64,000 nt of DNA from the NCBI RefSeq assembly GCF_003096355.1, contig NZ_QEKI01000002.1:433218-497217 (forward strand), written 5' to 3'. Of this stretch, positions 20,997-30,715 are shown piece after piece. The notes beneath the pieces are model-generated. The model was not told the origin of the DNA and made no database searches. It saw only the letters and a list, made by a program, of their open reading frames with translations. Position 1 is the stretch's first letter, and every line of letters begins with the position of its first letter. Source of the stretch: Pontibacter virosus. GTDB lineage: Bacteria; Bacteroidota; Bacteroidia; Cytophagales; Hymenobacteraceae. Made by a program: the position numbers and the translations under genes.

Positions 20997-22400
20997 TTAG
21001 AAGATCTTACCAGGGTTCAGTATACCTTTCGGATCGAAGAGCTGCTTTATCCCTTGCATCAGCCTAAGTTGCACTTCGCTCAGGGCTATGCCTATATAAG
21101 GCCGCTGCACCAGCCCGATGCCGTGCTCGCCGGAAATGGTGCCTCCCAACGAGACACACAATCTGAAAATTTCCTTTATCCCTTCAGGCAGCTTGTTGTT
21201 CCAGTCATTGTCTGACATATCACCCTTTACAATGTTGATGTGCAGGTTTCCGTCGCCAGCATGCCCATAGCAAACTGACTTGAACTTATACCTCTCCCCT
21301 ATTTCCTTTACACCCCGAAGCAACACAGGCAGCTCGGCGCGGGGCACTACCGTGTCCTCTTCTTTGTAAACTGAATTGCTTTTGACGGCATGGCCTACGC
21401 TGCGGCGTAGGCGCCAGAGGTCTTCTTTCTGTTTTTCGGTGTCAGCAACGAGTATGTCGCCTACATCAAAGGTCTCCAGCACTTCGTACACCCGCTCCGC
21501 ATCTTTGTACAGCAGGTCCATGTCGTTGCCGTCGAGCTCAATGAGCAGGTGGGCGCGTTCATCAGCTGCCATGGGTACCTCCAGGCCCAGGTAGCGGCAG
21601 GCCCACTCAATGGCTTCCCGCTCCATGAACTCCAGCGCAGAGGGCACTATACCTGCTGTAAATATTTTGGATACGGCAGCGGCAGCCTCCTCTTCTTTCC
21701 GGAAAGGGACCAACAGCACCAGGTTTTGTGTCGGGTACGGTATAAGCTTGAAGACAATTTTGGTGATGATTCCCAGTGTGCCCTCGCTCCCGACCATCAG
21801 CTGGGTTAGGTTATACCCTGTGGCATTCTTGAGGACGTTGGCCCCAGTCCAGGTGATCTCGCCCGTAGGCAGTACCACTTCCAGATTTAACACATAGTCT
21901 TTGGTGACGCCATATTTCACTGCCCTTGGCCCGCCGGAGGACTCACTCAGGTTACCCCCTAACTGGCAACTACCACGACTGGAGGGGTCAGGTGGGTAAA
22001 AAAGTCCTCGCGAGATCACGGCTTCCTGGAATACCTGCGTGATCACGCCAGGCTCCACGGTGGCCTGAAGATTACGCTCGTCAATCGAGATGATGGCATT
22101 GAGCCGCTCCATGGATAGTACGACACCCCCATGCACAGCCAAAGCCCCGCCACTCAGCCCGGTACCGGCGCCACGAGGCGTAACAGGTATAGCATTTTCG
22201 TAGCACAGTCGCATAATACGACTGATTTCTTCTGCGTTCTTAGGTTTTAGCACCACTTCAGGCAGGTAGCGAAGGTCCTCCGTTTCATCGTGGGTATAGC
22301 GCACCATACCTTCCCGGTCAGCGGGCAACACCAGGTACTCTTGCCCCACGATGGTAGCGAAAGCTTCTACCAGATTGGGGGTTATCTTATTGAAATTCAT
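20997..22400 (-). CDS. FAD-linked oxidase, GlcD / D-lactate dehydrogenase type
   Basis: A 467-residue flavoprotein. The FAD_binding_4 domain has PRGAGTGLSGGALA near 75-90 and PPDPSSRGSCQLGGNLSESSGG near 135-155; the C-terminal FAD-oxidase domain has CYGHAGDGNLHINI and GEHGIG. It probably oxidises a 2-hydroxy acid such as glycolate or D-lactate and passes electrons to the membrane. No glcE/glcF partner lies nearby, so it may be a single-subunit enzyme. Confidence 0.9.
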   Translation of the reverse strand: MNFNKITPNLVEAFATIVGQEYLVLPADREGMVRYTHDETEDLRYLPEVVLKPKNAEEISRIMRLCYENAIPVTPRGAGTGLSGGALAVHGGVVLSMERLNAIISIDERNLQATVEPGVITQVFQEAVISRGLFYPPDPSSRGSCQLGGNLSESSGGPRAVKYGVTKDYVLNLEVVLPTGEITWTGANVLKNATGYNLTQLMVGSEGTLGIITKIVFKLIPYPTQNLVLLVPFRKEEEAAAAVSKIFTAGIVPSALEFMEREAIEWACRYLGLEVPMAADERAHLLIELDGNDMDLLYKDAERVYEVLETFDVGDILVADTEKQKEDLWRLRRSVGHAVKSNSVYKEEDTVVPRAELPVLLRGVKEIGERYKFKSVCYGHAGDGNLHINIVKGDMSDNDWNNKLPEGIKEIFRLCVSLGGTISGEHGIGLVQRPYIGIALSEVQLRLMQGIKQLFDPKGILNPGKIF

Positions 22401-22472
22401 TTTATATTAAATAGCTTATGCTTAATTTAGCAAGCTCTACAAAATTTTAGCCACTAATTACCAAGTTACGCT

Positions 22473-23111
22473 TTGAGAACATCAATTACCAATTACCTGT
22501 TATTTATCTTTTTCATTGGCTTGATGGCTTCCTGCCAGTCAGCCAAGCCTACATTCAGTAAGCGTGGCGAAACTTACAAGTCGGCCAGAGAGATAGCCGA
22601 GGAGAAGCGACAGGCCCGTAAACAAGCCAGAATTGCGGCCCGAAGTGGTGGAAAAGGCAAGGTCGCCTCCAAAGAGCGCACCAGTCGCACCAACGTGCCC
22701 AACCCGAGGCGCCTCGACGAGAACGTGGCTACTGTTATCCAGACTGCCCGGTCCTATACAGGTACTCCTTATAAGTGGGGCGGCACCACGCGTGTAGGGA
22801 TGGACTGCTCCGGCCTGCTGTGCACCTCTTTCCAGAGCATCAACGTGAACCTTCCCCGCACATCGGAGGAGCAGAGCCGCTTTGGCAAGACCGTAAAGGT
22901 GCGAGAACTAAAAGAAGGGGACCTCGTGTTCTTTGGGGCCAACAAGTACAGCAGGGAGATCACACACGTAGGTATGGTGACGGAAGTGGTTAACGATAAC
23001 GAAGTCAGATTCATACATGCCTCCACTAGCCTGGGTGTGATAGAAAACAACCTGAACTCTGATTACTGGCAAAAGATCTTCATCAAAGCGGTACGGCCCT
23101 TTGACGAATAA
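22473..23111 (+). CDS. NlpC/P60 (C40) peptidoglycan hydrolase lipoprotein
   Basis: A 212-residue lipoprotein with signal peptide and lipobox LMASC (Cys21). A basic linker rich in Lys, Arg and Ala (about 35-85) is followed by the NlpC/P60 domain: catalytic Cys in MDCSGL near 110, His in THVGMV and a third polar residue, His, in FIHAS. It should cut D-Glu-diaminopimelate bonds in cell wall peptides. The start is a TTG; the next ATG would lose most of the signal peptide. Confidence 0.9.
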   Translation: MRTSITNYLLFIFFIGLMASCQSAKPTFSKRGETYKSAREIAEEKRQARKQARIAARSGGKGKVASKERTSRTNVPNPRRLDENVATVIQTARSYTGTPYKWGGTTRVGMDCSGLLCTSFQSINVNLPRTSEEQSRFGKTVKVRELKEGDLVFFGANKYSREITHVGMVTEVVNDNEVRFIHASTSLGVIENNLNSDYWQKIFIKAVRPFDE

Positions 23112-23405
23112 GTCTTTCCAGAGATCGTGTAAATTTCCATGCAAGTACTTTTCCAGCACTGAATTGTTCACGGTATAATTCTATGTCTTGCCAATATGGG
23201 TATACCTGGGTTTAGCTGTGGCGTGCGCTATACCTATGGTGAATACGGCAGGGGCTATACCTGAGCCAAGGGAACAGGCTTCACTATATAACAAGTATGT
23301 ACTAATCTTGCACTGGCTCAAAATTTCAAACTAAAAAGGAGATAAAATACTCATACATACGTACTTATAAGAAGTTATATTTTTTCAATTTAGCTTATAA
23401 GTATT

Positions 23406-26400
23406 ATGAGGACTATTTACACAAAGTTGCTTGTGACTCTACTGCTGCTGCTTAGCGGCCACTTGGTGTGGGCACAGGGTACGACAACTGCGGCCATGAA
23501 CGGCGTGGTGCAGGACCAGAACGGTTCCCCGCTGCCAGGCGCAACAGTTATTGCGGTCCACACGCCTACAAACACGCAGTATGTAGCCGCCACCAATGCA
23601 GAAGGCCGCTACAACATCCAGAACATGCGCGTAGGTGGCCCCTACACAGTAAGAACCTCCTACGTTGGCTACCAAGAGCAGCGCTTCGACAACATTAACC
23701 TGACGCTCGGCCAGAACTTCAGACTCGACCTGACCATCTCAGAAAGCACAACCACCCTCGGCGAGGTGCAGATCACCGCTACTCAGGACAAAGTCATCAA
23801 CTCTGACAGAACGGGTGCCGCCACCAACGTATCCACAGAACAGCTGGAATCCCTTCCCACCATCAGCCGCAGCCTGAATGACTTTACCCGCATCACACCA
23901 CAGGCCACTACCTCCGGAGCAGGCATCTCGTTTGCAGGTCAGAATAACCGCTTTAACAACTTCTCGATAGACGGCACTGTGAACAACGACGTGTTCGGAC
24001 TCTCGGCCAGCGGTACTAACGGCGGACAAACCGGCGTGCAACCCATTTCGCTAGATGCCATCGAGGCGATTCAGGTGGTGATTGCCCCATTCGATGTGAG
24101 ACAAAGCGGCTTTACCGGAGGCGGTATCAATGCCATTACACGCAGTGGGTCTAACCGGTTTACGGGGTCTGCTTATTATTTCGGCAACAACGAAGATTTG
24201 GTGGGTAAAAGTCCTGACGATGCCCGAACCCGCTTGCCGGACTTCACAGATTACCAGATGGGCTTGCGATTAGGCGGTCCGATCATCCGCGACAAGCTGT
24301 TCTTCTTCGTGAATGGCGAAAAAACTAAAAGAGTGGCTCCACTCCTGTTTGAACCCGGAAGCGCCGGCTCTAACATCACAGTGGACGAAGCCAACCGTGT
24401 GCTGAGTGTCGCCAATAGACTAGGCTACGACCCGGGTAGCTTCAGTGGGATAGACGATGAAACGCTGAGCGACAAGATCTTTGCCCGACTCGATTGGAAC
24501 ATCACCGATAAGCACCAACTCACACTCCGCCACAGTTATGTGTATGGCGAGAACATTGACAACTCCCGCACCCCGAACGCCCTCCGTTTTGCCAACAACG
24601 CCGAATTTTTCCCCAGCACAACCAACTCCAGCGTATTGCAACTGCGCAGTCAGTTTGGCGGGCAGTACGCCAACGAGGCCCTGATCGGATTCACCGCTGT
24701 GCGCGACGACCGCGATATCATTGGCGATCCTTTCCCAAGCGTCCTGGTTCGTTTGTCAGGTGGCCGCACCATTTCGCTGGGCAGTGAGCCCTTTTCTGCC
24801 CAAAACCAACTTGACCAGGACGTGCTCACCATCACCAACAACTTCAACGCATTTTTGGGTAAGCACACGATCACGCTGGGAACACACAACGAGTTTTACA
24901 AAACCTACAACCTGTTCATCCGGCAGGAGTTCGGGGCTTATGAATACAACTCGCTGGAAGCTTTTGAAGCAATTGGCACTGCCGACGAGACTGCACCCGG
25001 GGCCTTTTTCCGTAACTACTCCCGCACCGATAACCGCCAGCAGGGTGCTGAGTTCTCTGCTTTCCAACTCGGTTTCTATGCGCAGGACGAGTACGCCGTA
25101 CGCAACAACTTAAAACTAACGGCAGGTATACGCCTCGACATCCCGACCTTTAATGACGAGCCTGCCGTCAACGCAGAGTTCAACGAGGCATTTGCCAGCA
25201 GGGGCCTGGCGACGGACAAGACGCCGGGCGCTCAATTTATGCTGTCGCCCCGTGTGGGCGTAAACTGGGATGTAATGGACGATGGCAATACGCAGGTGCG
25301 GGGTGGAGCCGGGGTCTTTACGGGTAGAGCGCCGTTTGTGTGGATAGCAAATCAGTACACCAATACAGGGCAAATGCTCGGCAGCCTTGCGCTTACCTCT
25401 GGTCCGTTGCTGGAGCAGATCCGCTTTAACCCAAACCCCAACACCCAACCGACTGCCACTGCAGTGGGCTTGTCAGACAGAACGGCTGAGATCAACATCA
25501 CCGATCCTGATTTTAAGTTTCCGCAGCTGTTCCGGATCAATGCAGCCATTGACCAACGCCTTCCTTTCGACCTCGTGGCGACACTGGAAGGTATATACTC
25601 CAAAAACCTGAACAACATCTACTACCAGAACCTGAACCTGGAGCAGACCGGCACACTGGCAGGGGCAGACAACCGTCCTGTGTATGGTCGCATTCAGGGT
25701 AACAACTTTCAGGACATCATCTACCTGACAAACACCAGCCGCGGTTTTGGCTATAGTTTGACGGGTCAGCTGCAGAAGACGTTTGTGGAGAACGGTATTT
25801 CGGGTTCGCTGGCCTATACCTATTCCAGAGCCAAGGATGTGAACCCCGGCAACTCCAGCCAGGCACGGTCTAACTGGATAAACGTCAACCAGGTAGAGGG
25901 CCTGAATACCGTAAGAGAAGCTTTTGCCGACAACGATGTACGGTCGAGGGTGGTAGCGGGCCTTACGTATAACTTGAATTACCTGGGCTTCGCAGGCACA
26001 ACTATTTCCGCCTTCTACAACGGACAGACAGGGGTACCGCTCTCTTACATCTACAACGGTGACGTGAACAACGATGCTGGCCGAACCAATGACCTGATCT
26101 ATATCCCGGGCAATGCCTCAGAGATAAACCTGGTGCCTTATACCGATCGGGATGGGAACGTATTTTCGTCTGAGCAGCAATGGCAGGCGCTGGATGCCTT
26201 TATTAGCGGAAATGACTACCTGAGCGACAGACGGGGACAGTATGCCGAGCGCAACGGGGACAGACTGCCCTGGACGAACCAGGTTGACTTGCGTTTGATG
26301 CAGGATTTCAGGATAGGACAGGAAGATAACGCGCACAGGCTGCAGCTGACCCTCGATGTTTTCAATTTCACCAACCTGCTCAACAAGGACTGGGGCCGTC

Positions 26401-26579
26401 AGTACACAGCTACTTTCAACGCTTTTCAGGCCATTGACTTTGTAGGCTACGAGCTTGGCACCACCACACCCCGTTTCAACTATACCGGACGCGGACTGAC
26501 GGATGGCGACCCCTACTTTGTAAATGATTTTTCGTCGCGCTGGAGAGCCCAGTTTGGTATTCGATACATTTTCAATTAA
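23406..26579 (+). CDS. Oar-like TonB-dependent outer-membrane receptor
   Basis: A 1057-residue outer-membrane receptor. A signal peptide (1-23) is followed by a carboxypeptidase-regulatory-like domain (about 26-110, GVVQDQNGSPLPGATV), a plug domain with ISLDAIEAIQVVIAPFDVRQSGFTGGGINAITRSG, and a long beta barrel ending in the Phe-Asn terminus WRAQFGIRYIFN. No SusD gene follows, so Oar-type is more fitting than SusC. It pairs with a paralog at 26817 but has a quite different codon style. Ligand unknown. Confidence 0.9.
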   Translation: MRTIYTKLLVTLLLLLSGHLVWAQGTTTAAMNGVVQDQNGSPLPGATVIAVHTPTNTQYVAATNAEGRYNIQNMRVGGPYTVRTSYVGYQEQRFDNINLTLGQNFRLDLTISESTTTLGEVQITATQDKVINSDRTGAATNVSTEQLESLPTISRSLNDFTRITPQATTSGAGISFAGQNNRFNNFSIDGTVNNDVFGLSASGTNGGQTGVQPISLDAIEAIQVVIAPFDVRQSGFTGGGINAITRSGSNRFTGSAYYFGNNEDLVGKSPDDARTRLPDFTDYQMGLRLGGPIIRDKLFFFVNGEKTKRVAPLLFEPGSAGSNITVDEANRVLSVANRLGYDPGSFSGIDDETLSDKIFARLDWNITDKHQLTLRHSYVYGENIDNSRTPNALRFANNAEFFPSTTNSSVLQLRSQFGGQYANEALIGFTAVRDDRDIIGDPFPSVLVRLSGGRTISLGSEPFSAQNQLDQDVLTITNNFNAFLGKHTITLGTHNEFYKTYNLFIRQEFGAYEYNSLEAFEAIGTADETAPGAFFRNYSRTDNRQQGAEFSAFQLGFYAQDEYAVRNNLKLTAGIRLDIPTFNDEPAVNAEFNEAFASRGLATDKTPGAQFMLSPRVGVNWDVMDDGNTQVRGGAGVFTGRAPFVWIANQYTNTGQMLGSLALTSGPLLEQIRFNPNPNTQPTATAVGLSDRTAEINITDPDFKFPQLFRINAAIDQRLPFDLVATLEGIYSKNLNNIYYQNLNLEQTGTLAGADNRPVYGRIQGNNFQDIIYLTNTSRGFGYSLTGQLQKTFVENGISGSLAYTYSRAKDVNPGNSSQARSNWINVNQVEGLNTVREAFADNDVRSRVVAGLTYNLNYLGFAGTTISAFYNGQTGVPLSYIYNGDVNNDAGRTNDLIYIPGNASEINLVPYTDRDGNVFSSEQQWQALDAFISGNDYLSDRRGQYAERNGDRLPWTNQVDLRLMQDFRIGQEDNAHRLQLTLDVFNFTNLLNKDWGRQYTATFNAFQAIDFVGYELGTTTPRFNYTGRGLTDGDPYFVNDFSSRWRAQFGIRYIFN

Positions 26580-26604
26580 AAATAAACTGCCTCCTATTTT
26601 AATT

Positions 26605-26658
26605 GATTGCCAAAAAGAAAGGCAGAGCCACATTGCTATGCCTTTCTTTTTGGCAATC
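26605..26658 (+). terminator. Long-stem intrinsic terminator
   Basis: Arms of about 20 bp, from GATTGCCAAAAAGAAAGGCA to TGCCTTTCTTTTTGGCAATC, around a 14-nt loop. It lies 26 bp after the first receptor gene. The U-rich tract is inside the stem, so it could also be a protective 3' hairpin. Confidence 0.8.
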
Positions 26659-26761
26659 AGTGTTTAAACGGACAGTTAGATTGCAATTTACAATAATTTA
26701 TTGTTGCTAAAAAGCAAGTAACACAAGACAAATTATTAATAATAATTTAATCTGTAAGTAG

Positions 26762-26791
26762 TTGCATTTCGGAATATAGCCTCTAATTTTG
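26762..26791 (+). promoter_or_regulatory. Bacteroidota -33/-7 promoter for the second receptor
   Basis: TTG at 26762 and TAATTTTG at 26784 (fits TAnnTTTG) with 19 bp between them, 26 bp ahead of the ATG. A near-textbook match. Confidence 0.7.
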
Positions 26792-26816
26792 CAGGCAAAA
26801 ATCAATCAATCTTTTT

Positions 26817-29800
26817 ATGAAAAAGTTATTACTATCAACACTGCTTTTGTTGCTGTGCGTGGTTACTATGCACGCCCAGGTGACAACAAGTAGTATTACC
26901 GGATCCGTTAAGGATTCAAAAGGTGAAGCTTTGATCGGGGCAACCGTAAGAGCGACGCACGGTCCTTCTGGCACCACGTACGGTGGTGTAACGAACGTAG
27001 AAGGTCGTTTTAACGTCCCTAACGTTCGCGTTGGTGGTCCTTACACCGTCGAGGTAAGCTACATTGGCTACGAGCCAAAAGTTTACAGCAACATTTCATT
27101 GAGTCTGGGTGTTCCTTACCAGCTTGATGCCACTATGGCTGACTCAGGTCAGGAGCTCCAGGAAGTAATCGTTAGCACCGACCGCTCTTCAGTGTTCAAC
27201 GCTAACAAAACAGGTGCCGCTACAAACGTAGGTATACAGCAGCTGGAGAAACTTCCTACAATCAACAGAAGTGTGACAGACTTTACCCGTCTGACGCCAC
27301 AGGCCAACGGTAACGGCTTTGCCGGCCGCGATGGTCGTTTCAACAACCTTCAGGTAGACGGTGCCAACTTCAACAATGGCTTCGGTCTTAGCTCAAACCC
27401 GCTTCCAGGTGGTAACTCTCAGCCAATCTCTCTTGACGCGATCGAAGAGGTTCAGGTAAACATCGCTCCTTACGACGTACGTCAGTCAGGCTTTACTGGT
27501 GCCGGCATCAACGCTGTAACGCGTAGCGGTACAAACGAATTCTCTGGTTCTGCTTATACCTTCTACAGAAACCAGGATTTCAACGGTAGAAAAGTTGGTG
27601 ACAACGAGCTGCCAGAGCAGACAGAAAGAAAGAACCAAATCTTCGGTGCCCGTATTGGCGGTCCGATCATCAAAAACAAATTGTTCTTCTTCGCTAACTT
27701 CGAGCACGAAAACGAAACGTATCCTGGTGTAAACTGGGTAGCTTCCCGTCCAGGCCTTACTGGCCCTAACGTATCCAGAACTACTGCAGAAGACCTGGAG
27801 CGCGTTCGTCAGCACCTGATCACTAAATACGGTTACGACCCAGGTGCTTATGAGAACTACGCGAACGAGTTCAACAACAAAAATACTAAGTTCTTGACGC
27901 GTATCGACTGGAACATCAGCGACATGCACAAGTTCACGCTTCGTTACAACCAGGTAGTAGGTACTAGCGACCAGACAGTAAACGCCAGTTCTGCTCCTAA
28001 CCCACGTGCCAGCTCTGCCCGTATCGGTCAGAACGCCCTTTCTTTCGCTGGTTCTAACTACGGTTTCGAAAACACAGTACGTTCGGTAACAGCTGAATTG
28101 AACAGCACCATCTCTTCAGTGCTTTCTAACCAGTTCCTGGCTACTTACAGCCGCATTCAGGACACACGTACATCTCCAAGCAGCATCTTCCCATTCGTTG
28201 ACATCTGGAAAGATGGTGACCAGTACATGAACTTCGGCTACGAACTGTTCACGTATAACAACGACGTGATCAACAACAACTACTCTTTCATCAACAACGT
28301 TTCTTACATGCTGGGTAAGCACAACCTGACTGGTGGTGCTAGCTTTGAAGTACAGAACTTCGGTAACAGCTACCAGCGTTACGGTACTTCTTACTACCGT
28401 TATGCTTCTGTTGATGATTTCATCAATGATGCCCGTCCGTTGCAGTACGGCCTGACTTACCCTTACGAAGGTCAGGATCCATATTCCCGCATCAACTTTG
28501 GTATGGCTGGTTTGTATGTACAGGATAAATTCGCTGCCACTGATCGTCTGAACCTGACAATGGGTGTGCGTGCTGAACTTCCGATTTACATGAACGATTT
28601 GACTGCTAACTCGTCAATCGACAACCTGACACTGCTTGACACAGACGGAAACCCAACAACTTACTCTAGCGGTGAGTGGCCTAAGGCAAAAGTTCTTTTG
28701 TCGCCACGTATCGGTTTCAACTACGACCTGCTGGAAGACCGTTCACTGTCACTTCGTGGTGGTACAGGTATCTTCTCTGGCCGTATTCCTTTTGTGTGGT
28801 TGACTAACATGCCAACTAACGCTGGTGTGATCCAGAACGTATTGGAAGGTGTTCCTTCTAGCGCCCTTGACGTGATCCGTTTCCAGCCTGAGCGTCTCTA
28901 CTGGTTAGAGAATGGCCCATCTAGCGTGTTCATCCGTCAGCCTAACGCCGGTGCTCCTGGTAGCTTCGCTTTGGTTGACCGTGAGTTCAAAATGCCACAG
29001 GTATGGAGAAGCAGCTTGGGTGCTGACTACACGATCCCTGGTACGCCACTCGTAGCTACTGCTGACGTGCTTTACACAAAAGACCTGGTAGGTGTTTACC
29101 AGTTCAACGCCAACAGAAAGCCTGCTACGCAGCAGCTGAACAACAACGGCGACAACCGTGACTTCTGGAACGGTTCTTCTAACGCTCAGTACACTACTGC
29201 CACGCGTGAGGCCATCGTACTGTCTAACACAGATAAAGGTCACTCCCTGTCAGCAACAGCTGGTCTGTCAGTTAACTCTAGAACAGGCTTCTTCGGCTCT
29301 GCTTTCTATACCTACACGCAAGCGAAAGACATCACTGGCAACCCAGGTTCAAACGCTGGTTCTGCCTGGTCTAACAACTACTCTATCAACGATCCGAACG
29401 AATTGCTGATGGGTATTTCTCAGTTTGCAACTCCTCACCGTGTAATAGCAAACGCTTCTTACCGTCTGGAGTACGCTAACCGTTTGGCTACTACAGTATC
29501 CCTGTTTTACCAAGGTGCTGCTCAGGGCCGTTTCTCTTACATCTACAACGGTGACGTGAACAGAGACGGTATCAGCAACGACCTACTTTGGATCCCAACC
29601 AGCTCTGCTGAAATGAACTTCGCTCCTATCATGAGCAACGGTCAGGTAGTGTTTACAGCTGATCAGCAGCGCCAGGCTTTTGATACATTCGTAGCTAACC
29701 AGGGCTTAACAAGAGGTGCTTACGCTGAGCGTAACGATGGCTTGATGCCATGGTTGAACCAGTTTGACTTCAGATTGCTGCAGGACATCTTCGGTAACGT

Positions 29801-30086
29801 TGGTGGCAAGCGCAACACACTGCAGTTGAGCGTTGACGTAAACAACATCGGTAACATGCTGAACTCTGCATGGGGTGTAAGACAGCAGCTGAACGGTGGT
29901 TCTAACTTCCACTACCAGCTGTTGAGAGTTGCTTCAGTATCTGCTGACGGCGTACCTACTTACAACATGATCACTGTACGTGACAATGATGGCAACTCAT
30001 TCCTGCCAGACTCTCCTTTCCGTGAGAACTTCAGCTTGTCTAGTACATGGAGCATGCAGCTTGGTCTGCGCTACATCTTCAACTAA
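26817..30086 (+). CDS. Oar-like TonB-dependent outer-membrane receptor, probably highly expressed
   Basis: A 1089-residue paralog of the receptor at 23406. It has a signal peptide (1-21, ending HAQ), a carboxypeptidase-regulatory-like domain (about 24-105), a plug with ISLDAIEEVQVNIAPYDVRQSGFTGAGINAVTRSG and a barrel ending WSMQLGLRYIFN. Codons are narrow and biased (GGT, GCT, AAC, GAC, CGT), unlike the first copy, as in very abundant proteins. A strong promoter and a perfect terminator frame it. No SusD partner. It may be a major surface protein; ligand unknown. Confidence 0.92.
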   Translation: MKKLLLSTLLLLLCVVTMHAQVTTSSITGSVKDSKGEALIGATVRATHGPSGTTYGGVTNVEGRFNVPNVRVGGPYTVEVSYIGYEPKVYSNISLSLGVPYQLDATMADSGQELQEVIVSTDRSSVFNANKTGAATNVGIQQLEKLPTINRSVTDFTRLTPQANGNGFAGRDGRFNNLQVDGANFNNGFGLSSNPLPGGNSQPISLDAIEEVQVNIAPYDVRQSGFTGAGINAVTRSGTNEFSGSAYTFYRNQDFNGRKVGDNELPEQTERKNQIFGARIGGPIIKNKLFFFANFEHENETYPGVNWVASRPGLTGPNVSRTTAEDLERVRQHLITKYGYDPGAYENYANEFNNKNTKFLTRIDWNISDMHKFTLRYNQVVGTSDQTVNASSAPNPRASSARIGQNALSFAGSNYGFENTVRSVTAELNSTISSVLSNQFLATYSRIQDTRTSPSSIFPFVDIWKDGDQYMNFGYELFTYNNDVINNNYSFINNVSYMLGKHNLTGGASFEVQNFGNSYQRYGTSYYRYASVDDFINDARPLQYGLTYPYEGQDPYSRINFGMAGLYVQDKFAATDRLNLTMGVRAELPIYMNDLTANSSIDNLTLLDTDGNPTTYSSGEWPKAKVLLSPRIGFNYDLLEDRSLSLRGGTGIFSGRIPFVWLTNMPTNAGVIQNVLEGVPSSALDVIRFQPERLYWLENGPSSVFIRQPNAGAPGSFALVDREFKMPQVWRSSLGADYTIPGTPLVATADVLYTKDLVGVYQFNANRKPATQQLNNNGDNRDFWNGSSNAQYTTATREAIVLSNTDKGHSLSATAGLSVNSRTGFFGSAFYTYTQAKDITGNPGSNAGSAWSNNYSINDPNELLMGISQFATPHRVIANASYRLEYANRLATTVSLFYQGAAQGRFSYIYNGDVNRDGISNDLLWIPTSSAEMNFAPIMSNGQVVFTADQQRQAFDTFVANQGLTRGAYAERNDGLMPWLNQFDFRLLQDIFGNVGGKRNTLQLSVDVNNIGNMLNSAWGVRQQLNGGSNFHYQLLRVASVSADGVPTYNMITVRDNDGNSFLPDSPFRENFSLSSTWSMQLGLRYIFN

Positions 30087-30105
30087 GCAGAATTAACTTA
30101 TACAT

Positions 30106-30137
30106 AAAAAAGGCGGGACAAATGTCCCGCCTTTTTT
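30106..30137 (+). terminator. Perfect intrinsic terminator after the second receptor
   Basis: Arms of 15 bp (AAAAAAGGCGGGACA with TGTCCCGCCTTTTTT) with a 2-nt centre, 20 bp after the stop. Confidence 0.93.
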
Positions 30138-30161
30138 ATTTTCAAATTCTAACGTTTCAGC

Positions 30162-30192
30162 TTTTGCATATTCAAAATTTGTTCTAATTTTG
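30162..30192 (+). promoter_or_regulatory. Promoter of tRNA-Ala
   Basis: TTTTG at 30162 as -33 and TAATTTTG at 30185 as -7, about 18 bp apart, 13 bp ahead of the tRNA 5' end. Confidence 0.6.
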
Positions 30193-30204
30193 TGACACTC
30201 AAAC

Positions 30205-30279
<75 letters not shown>

Positions 30280-30287
30280 TGATAATC

Positions 30288-30325
30288 AAGCACTTACAAG
30301 GTAAAACTGGTAAGTGCTTTTTTTT
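30288..30325 (+). terminator. Island-borne terminator behind the reconstituted tRNA
   Basis: A 10-bp stem (AAGCACTTAC with GTAAGTGCTT) and a 12-nt loop, followed by eight T in all. It starts 9 bp after the tRNA and replaces the original terminator now found at 51384. Confidence 0.9.
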
Positions 30326-30330
30326 GTGCA

Positions 30331-30349
30331 TACGATTTGCATACAAGTA
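30331..30349. promoter_or_regulatory. Left-end copy of the TGCATACAA site
   Basis: TACGATTTGCATACAAGTA matches 17 of 19 bases of the site at 51199-51217 by the integrase promoter. A second TGCATAC overlaps just upstream (30327-30333). It is a candidate integrase or excision-factor arm site. Confidence 0.45.
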
Positions 30350-30420
30350 CTCTCTACACCTCTTCTTTGAAATCAGCATCTGGCTGCTAACTTATCTAAA
30401 ATTATTTTCCTCTACTGCTT

Positions 30421-30456
30421 GGCACAAGTGGCATTTGTGGCACAAGCGGCACAAAT
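30421..30456 (+). repeat. Four tandem 9-bp repeats, GGCACAAGY
   Basis: Units start at 30421, 30430, 30439 and 30448: GGCACAAGT, GGCATTTGT, GGCACAAGC, GGCACAAAT. One more GGCACAA lies at 51309-51315 by the right attachment repeat. The spacing of just under one helical turn suggests protein binding; an integrase arm site is likely. Confidence 0.6.
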
Positions 30457-30715
30457 TTTCGGTACTTTACATTGATATATTTTAATATTATCATAGCTTG
30501 CGGAAATACACAATCTGTGAAGATTGCTAGCCATATCAAATCTCTAAAGTATATATTAGGGATAAGCTATCACTAGGCAAGAAATAGCCGGCATACTCCT
30601 AAAGGATGTAGTGATACCATAATCTGTGCCTTGGCATTGATCAAGGCAAGCATTAGGATTAATGGCATGGCGTAATTAGAAAATAAACGATAAAGGAATA
30701 AACTCTCGAAAAAAT

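Noticed and set aside
23112..23405. Promoter of the first receptor
   Set aside because: A TAATCTTG resembles -7, but no convincing -33 lies at the right distance, so I do not list it.
30421..30456. CRISPR-like array
   Set aside because: Units are 9 bp without spacers and no cas gene lies in the window.
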